Part shown: positions 57,601-64,000 of the stretch, piece after piece
Layout of the letters: the number at the start of each line of letters is the position of its first letter
Position numbering within the stretch: the stretch's first letter is position 1
DNA from: Cladopsammia gracilis
Lineage: Eukaryota; Cnidaria; Anthozoa; Scleractinia; Dendrophylliidae
Assembly: GCA_022457155.1 (NCBI GenBank)
Contig: JAJGOT010000339.1
Span: 807,501-871,500 of the forward strand
Reading direction: 5' to 3'
Length of the DNA: 64,000 nt
Notes under the pieces: model-generated
What the model saw: only the letters and a program-made list of their open reading frames with translations
Databases searched by the model: none
What the model was told of the DNA's origin: nothing
Translations under genes and position numbers: made by a program

Positions 57601-58335
57601 TCCGATAGGGAAAACCATTACGCATCTAAACGCGTCTAAACGCATCTAAACGCGTGTCTCGTTTGAAAAATTCTTTTAGATCGATTTTAATGCTGCACTT
57701 AAGCCTCGAAATGCGAAACATCTTTAAGCTTATTGTTGTTTATATTCGTTTACATCAAATTAATTATTGTTATTGCTGGATTCACGTTGTTCCTGTTACG
57801 AAACGCATTCGTAACAAAGCATTACTCGCTAAGTTTACAGCTGATGGAAGGAGCGAGTGAGTGTGTGAATTTTATTAAGCCACCGTTACCGACAACCCGT
57901 CCGTTACGCTTGCGCGTATTCACGGGTTCAAAACTAAGACTACACTGCATTCACTACATTCAGTAGCCGACAATTCAAAGCTCGATCGCTAAGCAAATTG
58001 CAAGTTATTTAAAGCACAAAACTTGCCGGAACAAAAATCCCACAGGAATAAGCGGCGAACACAATATCAAACGGTCCTATCCATCCATGAACGCCTTGCA
58101 TTGTCTTGAAAACTTACAATTATACGCTGTAGTTCTATCCTCTGCTTCTCAAGTCAACATATGGAGAGATTTTGCGGTATGTATTTCATGAGTGAAAGCC
58201 ATATAGTCGTCGACATAAACTAAAATATGCGTGCATAAATTTGCATGCGCTAATATGAAAGGAATAAAAAAAGAAAAATAAATAAATAAAAAAACTCAGA
58301 GCCGGATTTACAACTCGTGTGCTGCGCCACAAGTA

Positions 58336-58904
58336 AATATCGTTTTGACCGTTTTTCACATTCCTGACCGAGATAGATTGATAGTTTTTTTTTTCTCAGA
58401 TTGCTAAGGCTGTGATTGCCTCCTACAATATTGCAAATGTCAATTTATCGAGAAATGCATGATTAAAATACAAGAAAATAAATAAAACAACTAATAACTA
58501 AGAATGATGGTAGGGGAATTAATTTGTTTGGTATTTTGTTATTCCTAACAACAAATAGGTTCCTCAAATACCCAGGTGAATATTGCTATAAAATGTATTA
58601 ATAATTCTCTAGAAAATAATTGAAAATGTTATGAAAATTTGTAAATTCTCATGAAACACAGCTGTACTGTATCATTGATACAGAATACTAATATTAATGC
58701 TAACAAGCCTCGCCAATGCTGTTGTTTTACAAATGTAAATTCTATTCAGAATTGGGTTATGCTTCCTCTGCACATAATCCTCCTAACCAATCAATCAAAC
58801 CGATATATGCAGTATGTCGATTTTGAGTATCGTTCTTTGTTTTAAGAAAACTACACTCAAAATAATGGCTTGTCAGATTAAAACTTGCATTGTTGGCAGA
58901 AATA
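58336..58904. other. No gene recognised
   Basis: AT-rich; nothing supported. Confidence 0.4.
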
Positions 58905-58974
58905 TATATATATAAATATAGACAGTTAAAGTGAGAACAGAAATTTTCACAACAAAGATTATGAGTAAAAAAGT

Positions 58975-59044
58975 GCCTCAGCCGGGAGTTGAACCCGGGT
59001 CTCCTGATGACCGGACAGGTGCCTTACCACTAGGCCACTGAGAC
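58975..59044 (-). tRNA. tRNA-like sequence, anticodon loop CCGGTCA
   Basis: A 70-base cloverleaf can be drawn. The acceptor GTCTCAG pairs fully with CTGAGGC (one G-U). The T-arm is CCGGG-TTCAACT-CCCGG. The D-arm is GCC...GGC. The anticodon stem CCTGT/TCAGG has one mismatch. The loop CCGGTCA gives anticodon GGT (Thr), but U33 is replaced by C. It is embedded in a repeat, so a tRNA-derived element is more likely than a working tRNA gene. Confidence 0.55.
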
Positions 59045-59445
59045 AACCACACTTACATAAACACAAACAACACATTTGCGGCTTCATAGTGGAAAGGTCT
59101 TGGGAGACATTTTTACACAAATTCTGCAATTAGGATCGCGTCACTTTACCCAGTCGTTCAGCGATTCACAGTCCACTCCCCTTGAAAATTAATTTACAAA
59201 TTAGTGTGGGAAGGGAGATATGGACAACTAATTGCCTCATAATCTTTGGATCACCAACCTATTCTCGTTCGGAAGGCGATTCACAGCGATTTCTGAAATA
59301 AATACATAGACAGTTAAAGTGAGAACAGAAATTTTCACAACAAAGATTATGAGTGAAAAATTGCAGAATTTGTGTAAAAATGTCTCCCAAGAGCTTTCCA
59401 CTATGAAGCCACAAATGTGTTGTTTGTGTTTGTGTAAGTGTGGTT

Positions 59446-59515
59446 GTCTCAGTGGCCTAGTGGTAAGGCATCTGTCCGGTCATCAGGAGACCCGGGTTCA
59501 ACTCCCGGCTGAGGC
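59446..59515 (+). tRNA. tRNA-like sequence, inverted twin
   Basis: Identical to the sequence at 58,975-59,044 except for a C-to-T change at the start of the anticodon stem (TCTGT), which weakens that stem to a G-U pair. Confidence 0.55.
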
Positions 59516-59774
59516 ACTTTTTCACTCATAATCTTTGTTGTGAAAATTTCTGTTCTCACTTTAACTGTCTATGTATTTATTTCAGAAATCGCTGTGAATC
59601 GCCTTCCGAACGAGAATAGGTTGGTGATCCAAAGATTATTTATCCAAAGATGATTATTTGATCCAAAGATCTATTTATTTCAGAAATCGCTGTGAATCGC
59701 CTTCCGAACGAGAATAGGTTGGTGATCCAAAGATTATGATATCTCCCTTCCCACACTAATTTGTAAATATATAT

Positions 59775-59911
59775 ATATATTTTCACACGATGTGATGTTA
59801 CAAAACAGTAACTCGAGTTTCATGCTCGGTGGCGATCATCAGTCTGATGATCGCCACCGAGCGTGAAACTCGAGTTACTGTTTTGTAACATCACATCGTG
59901 TGAAAATATAT
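59775..59911. repeat. 137-base palindrome with hammerhead-like cores on both strands
   Basis: 68-base arms pair almost perfectly around T59843. Each arm contains CTGATGATCGCCACC and GAGCRTGAAACTCGAG, that is, CTGATGA followed by a short CGC/GCG helix and GAAAC. Penelope-like elements carry hammerhead ribozymes at their ends, and a PLE starts 160 bases downstream. Confidence 0.75.
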
Positions 59912-59970
59912 TCCTGCTCTACTATTTGTATCGAGCACTCTCTGTCCAAGTGACGACAACCACAAATAAT

Positions 59971-60925
<955 letters not shown>

Positions 60926-60929
60926 AAAG

Positions 60930-61170
60930 GATCAATCAGCCAGTAAAATTACAGAAAACATTTAATAAAAGTAGCTAAAAATAAAAGTTACACTCTGCAA
61001 TATATATTCTATTGATACTTTACAAGCAAAATATAGCATTTAACCAGCCTTTCGCCCTAACACTAAATATTACTAAATACTTACTTTCAAAGCTATTGAC
61101 GGACTAAAAACTGCTTTGCAGTAACAAAAACTTTTATTACAATATGTCTCTCGTTTACTTATGGCTTGTC
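60930..61170. other. No gene recognised
   Basis: AT-rich sequence between the PLE and the next MITE end. Confidence 0.4.
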
Positions 61171-61335
61171 AGGTATATTAAGGCCTGGGTCAGTCACGGT
61201 GAATCCAAATACTATGTAAGTGGGTAGTCTATCTTATCAATAACAAGTTGTCACGAAAGGAGTCACGCAACTGAGAAAAGGTATCAAATTTCTATTTTCT
61301 TTAGCCAAAGTGCAGGGGAACTTAAAGGGGTAATT
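61171..61335 (+). mobile_element. MITE end, related to 4990-5664
   Basis: GGTATATTAAGGCCTGGGTC starts a stretch that matches the complement of 5,440-5,664: TAGTCTATCTTATCA, GTCACGCAACTGA and GTGCAGGGGAACTTAAA. Sequence near 62,640-62,700 (CACGTGA-like and AAACACGCTGGTCTGG) may be the other end. Confidence 0.55.
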
Positions 61336-61450
61336 GCACTGGGATTTTGTTTTTTCATGGACTAAATATTAACTAATTAAGCATGGTATCTTTGCTTGTA
61401 CGTGAAATCGATCGTAGAACCAGAGACCCAAATATAGGCCTACTCTGGGA

Positions 61451-61545
61451 CCCAAAGTCGCTTAAAGTCGCCCAAAGTCGCCTAAAGTCGCCTAAAGTCG
61501 CCCTAAGTCGCCTTAAGTCGACCTAAATCGCCTTAAGTTGCTTAA
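61451..61545. repeat. 10-bp tandem repeat TAAAGTCGCC
   Basis: About nine units with gradual degeneration toward the right. Confidence 0.85.
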
Positions 61546-64000
61546 TTCCTAACAACCTTAATAATTTTATTAACCCAATCTGATAAACTTTGCTATTTCT
61601 GGACCTACTTTGTTACAAAAATCCTCCGATGTGTCCTTATGGTGTTGTTTCAAACCTTCCATTACAATAGGGAATTTCAGATCAGAGTACAAGTACAAGA
61701 TTGACTATGACTGACTTTCGAATTTCAAACCAGTCATATTCCCAGAGCCCTCGCTTCTCCCTGGTGTCGCCCAGTAGAGAAGGAGGCTCTAGAAACAAGA
61801 TTGGTTTTTACATTTGATAATCTAAAGCATAAGCACTACTCACACTCTATCTCATACTCTGATCTGCATGTCCCTAATATGAAAAGTACTACAGGTGGCA
61901 AATCTATATTAACCCGGGATATTAAGCATACTGGAAGTTGCCCCCTACCACCCATCTCCCCCCCCCCCCCATTCTCTTTTCTACGAAACAATTTCCCCCA
62001 TTGATTCCACCCACTCACCACCCTCTTAACCCCCAACAGTTACAAGTAATAGCATCAAATTCCTCTGCACAAAACAAACGTATTTAATATTATTAGGCAT
62101 ACAGATCACAAGAATAAAAGATGTAATCAATAAACGTCTTTTAGCAACTACTTTATGGTGTTACACTCAGAAATAAATGTACGCCAGTAAGTCCAGTTTT
62201 AAAATACATCTAAGTTTTTGGTGAGCTTAAAACTTACATTCTGCAAGTTACATGACTGCAAGCTCAAAAATGTAACGCTATAAAGGTGCTTTTATATGTA
62301 CTGAGTAAATCGTACGCTTACCCATCACAGACAGGTAAAGACCAAGTGACCATCTCGTCTAGTTCGTCTACCAACAACTTCTAGACATTTCATAGCATCC
62401 TCAGATGTAAGCTTATTAAAGTCAAAGACCACACATCCAGCCAAATCGATACAGATTAATTGAAGTTAGAGAGCCAAGCAAGTACAAAATTCCCTGTTGT
62501 TCTTGCAATACAAGACTCTTCTTGTAAAACGCCTTATTACTTTGAAGTTGTTCCGCTGTTGGCAGAAAAGCTAGAAAACGAGACTCGCCATTCGAAGCAA
62601 GATGGCTGCCAAGGGTCCAAGAAACTGTTTTGATCATGTGACTTGAAAGTTAATCACATCGCGTGATCTAGAAACACGCTGGTCTGGCTAAAGTCACGCA
62701 ATATTTAAGCTAAAAGCACATCAAATATTTGTCTCATAATATCACTGCCAGATACGGTATCCACTGTCACCACTGACTGGCTATCAGATTGTATTTCGGC
62801 AAGTAACCTCGTATCAACTAAAGAATTCCAGGTAAGTTTACTGAGAGCACTTTTGCACTGTTCGATGCGATCAAACGGAAACGACCCGGGCCGGACTGTG
62901 GCACATTTTGAAAAGTTGGACGAAACCTGGTAATAAGTTTACGAAAGGGATTATGGATCAAAAGGAAAATGGCGGACGTACTCTGGCTTTCTTTTAGGGA
63001 TGTACCGAAATATTTGTGACAGCTTTCAGAGCCAACATACCGCAAACAACCCAAATGATTCTCAATCACGGGTAAAACGCTCCCCATTGCAAATGCAAGT
63101 GCTTCGGATTAGCCGGTGTGTAAGCCTCAAGCGGTGTGTAAGCCTCGAGCAAGAATGTGCTTCAATTTATGATAAGGTGGCATATCCAAGTTTCCAGCAG
63201 CTCAGACTATTGTAAGAGAAGCACAAAAGCCACAAGCTTACGGAACAAAAAAAGTGGGTGGAAGTGTTTTGCCTTTTGAAGACTGGAGAGGTGCAAATTG
63301 GTTGGGTGCCAGGAAAGGATCAAAGGCTTTTGCAAGGAAGGCATGCCTGTTACCAAAGTTTCGAGCCAAGATAGATAGGGCAACTTGTGTTACTGTTGGT
63401 GATGCATTGACACTGTATTCACTAAGGTAGTTATCTTTACAATGGTTGGTATTGTTTTATTTTTATTTAAGTCTGAATGGAAAACAATCCTTTCAGACTT
63501 TTTTTCATAAGTATTTTTGTAAGTAAATTTAGGTTGTTAATAACTTTGTAACTATGGCAATAATGTATTTCCTCAAAATAAAGACAACCCATGATGGCAT
63601 CTGAAGAAAATTGGCAATCATATAATTATAAAACATTCTTAAAATAAGCTCATTGGAATAGCAATTGTTGCTTTTGAGAGACATATATGATATTTTGAGG
63701 AAATAAAGTATTATTAAATACAGTTTGTGGCATCTCACTCCCATTTGATGCATCCACTGTGCATTCCGAATTTAAATTTGGTTAATGGTAGAGGCAGAAA
63801 AATATTAGTTCGCTTGCCAAGGCTGTTGCCTAACCAGAGCCCTATACCCTGAAATGCCCAAGGAATCACTCTGGGCCCCTAAATTTCTTGTTGTGACACT
63901 CACTATTTCATAGTTTTTGCTTAATTCCTTAGCTTTTGGCCCCATGACCAATTTGGGAACAACCTTGCTTGCTACCTGTTGTTTAGGTCATTGTTGCATG
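61546..64000. other. No gene recognised
   Basis: Reading frames at 62,422-62,637 and 62,818-63,087 (minus) have no known domain and no clear splice partners. A poly-C run is at about 61,961. The rest is AT-rich. Confidence 0.35.

Larger units (their letters stand above)
56094..58335 (+). repeat. Composite repeat R, copy 2 (no LINE)
   Basis: The copy runs from AAGAAGCTGTACACACCTTG to CAACTCGTGTGCTGCGCCAC. It is continuous across CACACTGACAAGGTTCGAT, where copy 1 has the LINE, and so marks the empty site. It has its own insertions: the piggyBac-like element at 56,583 and a LINE tail at about 57,496-57,600. The ends CTCGTGGCGC and GCGCCACAAG are near-inverted, which may be its terminal repeats. 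Confidence 0.85.
58905..59760. mobile_element. tRNA-bearing foldback repeat
   Basis: Two copies of one sequence lie head to head. GACAGTTAAAGTGAGAACAG at 58,921 and 59,311, and its complement near 59,555, mark the ends. Each arm includes one tRNA-like 70-mer. A 62-base block (from CAGAAATCGCTGTGAATCGC to GATCCAAAGATTAT) is tandemly repeated at 59,582 and 59,680. Confidence 0.8.

Overview
The window looks like metazoan nuclear DNA: AT-rich, GT-AG introns, extracellular lectin-type exons, and a dense mix of non-LTR, DIRS-type and Penelope-like retroelements, DNA transposons and foldback repeats. The domain mix (F5/8 type C beside fucolectin/FTP) and repeat style suggest an anthozoan cnidarian, probably a stony coral; this is inference, since no species-specific marker was seen.

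Layout. (1) 1-9.8 kb is repeats: an ATTGATT-rich block, a 2.9 kb foldback element (981-3835) and several copies of one roughly 1 kb family, one inserted in another. (2) 9.8-25.6 kb holds the only recognisable host gene, on the minus strand. Seven phase-compatible exons encode F5/8C - FTP - FTP - F5/8C (the last domain incomplete); only the first is not assigned an upstream partner. Introns are filled by a DIRS-type remnant, LINE fragments and MITEs. One FTP exon carries a frameshift. (3) 25.7-45.1 kb is a nested set: a repeat is split by a 5.1 kb L1/Tx1-like LINE (poly-A, target duplication). The LINE reverse-transcriptase gene is split by a 13,137 bp near-perfect palindrome with a 4 bp target duplication. 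The palindrome is split by a 1,000 bp piggyBac-like element in TTAA. (4) 45.3-46.9 kb is another copy of the first repeat family. (5) 47,091-50,128 is an apparently intact 3,038 bp DNA transposon with TA duplication. It carries two convergent genes: a Tc1/mariner-type DDE transposase whose N-terminus resembles the bipartite paired domain of animal Pax proteins, and a PB1 - coiled-coil - CCHC zinc-knuckle protein. (6) 50.1-64 kb is repeats: Penelope-like fragments, a tRNA-like foldback, a head-to-head palindrome with hammerhead-like cores, an uninterrupted-by-LINE paralogue of the 25.7/45.1 kb repeat, and microsatellites.

The strongest candidate for something new is the paired-domain transposon and its PB1 partner. 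The giant palindrome, with no recognisable transposase, is second.
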